Shown piece after piece: positions 5,058 through 5,666 of a DNA stretch of 5,666 bases (within the stretch, counting starts at the first letter, position 1; each line of letters begins with the position of its first letter). Under the pieces are notes generated by a model. That model was not told the origin of the DNA. It made no database searches and saw nothing but the letters and a program-made list of their open reading frames with translations. The stretch comes from Gemmatimonadota bacterium (GTDB lineage: Bacteria > Gemmatimonadota > Gemmatimonadetes > Longimicrobiales > Gaopeijiaceae): contig JAUXEE010000157.1 in NCBI GenBank assembly GCA_030618065.1, positions 1-5,666 on the forward strand. The letters are read 5' to 3'. Both the position numbers and the translations under genes were made by a program.

Positions 5058-5666
5058 ATGGCTCTGGAAACCACTCTTCGCTTCCCTACCTGGTTGGGGC
5101 GTCAAATGCTTCAGGCAGAGCTGACACTGCGGGCCTTCGTTTCCCTTTTTGTGGCTTTTTCGCTGATGGTCATTGGCCTAGGGAAAGGGGTAGCCGGGCA
5201 AGAAGTGTCCGATACCTCCCGGATTACCATTTCAGGCACGATCTACGATGCCCGGACGGTCGCGCCGGTGCAGGACGCCAACCTTCGTTTTTCGGATACC
5301 GATTTCGCGGCCGAAACGGACGAGGGGGGTGAGTTCACTTTGGGGGGATTGTTGGCTGGGACCTATCTGCCTGTCGTAGCAGCCCCCGGGTATCAGGAGC
5401 ACAGGGTTTCACTCCGAGTGGAAAGGACTGGCTCACTAAACATCCCTCTCGAGCCCGTCATGGTCGAGAGTGGCGGGGCGCGCACGAACCGAATCATCGG
5501 CCGGGTCCGGGAGGCGGAGACCGCCCGGCCCGTGGTGGGGGCCGAAGTGACCCTTTCCGGAGTCCGGGGTTTTCAGGTCACGGGTTCAGATGGCCGCTTC
5601 GAGTTCCCCTCGGTACCGCAGGGGTTCACGACCCTTTCGATTCGGCGCATGAAGTCGGATCGTAGC
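5058..5666 (+). CDS. Exported protein with tandem carboxypeptidase-D-like regulatory domains, 3' end beyond window
   Basis: The frame is open from the ATG at 5058 to the window edge, giving 203 residues without a stop. An alternative ATG at 5106 removes 16 residues. A hydrophobic stretch at about residues 26-42 (AFVSLFVAFSLMVIGLG), followed by KGVAGQE, looks like a signal peptide with a long n-region if the first ATG is used. Residues about 56-136 form one CarboxypepD_reg-like beta-sandwich: ISGTIYDARTVAPVQDANL, a TDEGGEFTLGGLLAGTY turn, then APGYQEHRVSLRV. Residues about 145-203 form a second: IIGRVREAETARPVVGAEVTL, then SDGRFEFPSVPQGFTTLSI. Such repeats occur in periplasmic or surface proteins and at the N-terminus of TonB-dependent receptors, where they are binding or spacer modules rather than enzymes. 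What follows, a plug, a barrel or more repeats, is not visible. It is divergent from the M24 gene. Confidence 0.75.
   Translation, partial: MALETTLRFPTWLGRQMLQAELTLRAFVSLFVAFSLMVIGLGKGVAGQEVSDTSRITISGTIYDARTVAPVQDANLRFSDTDFAAETDEGGEFTLGGLLAGTYLPVVAAPGYQEHRVSLRVERTGSLNIPLEPVMVESGGARTNRIIGRVREAETARPVVGAEVTLSGVRGFQVTGSDGRFEFPSVPQGFTTLSIRRMKSDRS

Noticed and set aside
4947..5105. Extension of the M24 gene to a TTG at 5105
   Set aside because: The added 53 residues include a hydrophobic stretch, but they overlap the divergent gene and place the twin-arginine motif deep inside. The ATG at 4946 has a good ribosome-binding site.

Overview
The window is about 5.7 kb of fairly GC-rich bacterial DNA, densely coded and containing six genes. 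Every gene appears to encode an exported protein. Five carry a lipobox cysteine, one of these behind a twin-arginine signal, and the sixth has an ordinary signal peptide or anchor. The outer genes resemble protein families I associate with Gemmatimonadota: a free-standing TonB-plug-like lipoprotein at the left edge and a signal peptide followed by carboxypeptidase-D-like regulatory domains at the right edge. The lipoprotein next to the left edge also fits that phylum. I infer a Gram-negative, probably environmental gemmatimonadotal organism; this is a judgement from protein style, since there is no rRNA or marker gene here.

Layout, left to right. (1) 1-371, minus strand: a plug-like lipoprotein that runs off the window. 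(2) 450-1535, minus: a lipoprotein with a BamC-like middle and a C-terminal glycine-rich membrane module. It lies 78 nt upstream of gene 1 in the same transcription unit, behind a good sigma70-type promoter at 1594-1622. (3) 1716-2891, plus: a di-heme cytochrome c oxidoreductase/peroxidase-like lipoprotein (DUF1111 family) with two CxxCH sites. (4) 2917-3339, minus: a small lipoprotein of unknown function, convergent with gene 3. (5) 3426-4946, minus: a Tat-exported M24 (creatinase/prolidase/Xaa-Pro aminopeptidase fold) lipoprotein, probably co-transcribed with gene 4. (6) 5058-5666, plus: a partial protein with at least two CarboxypepD_reg-like beta-sandwich domains, divergent from gene 5. 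An inverted repeat lies in the space between genes 5 and 6.

No gene-free stretch exceeds about 180 nt. I found no tRNA, rRNA, CRISPR array, insertion sequence or phage feature, and no convincing terminator. The genes do not form an obvious single pathway; the shared theme is the cell envelope. The most notable points are that the M24 protein has replaced three of the five usual metal ligands, and that the di-heme protein lacks the usual HDGRA-type motif. Either could mean altered chemistry. I do not see a clear new multi-gene defence or mobile system.
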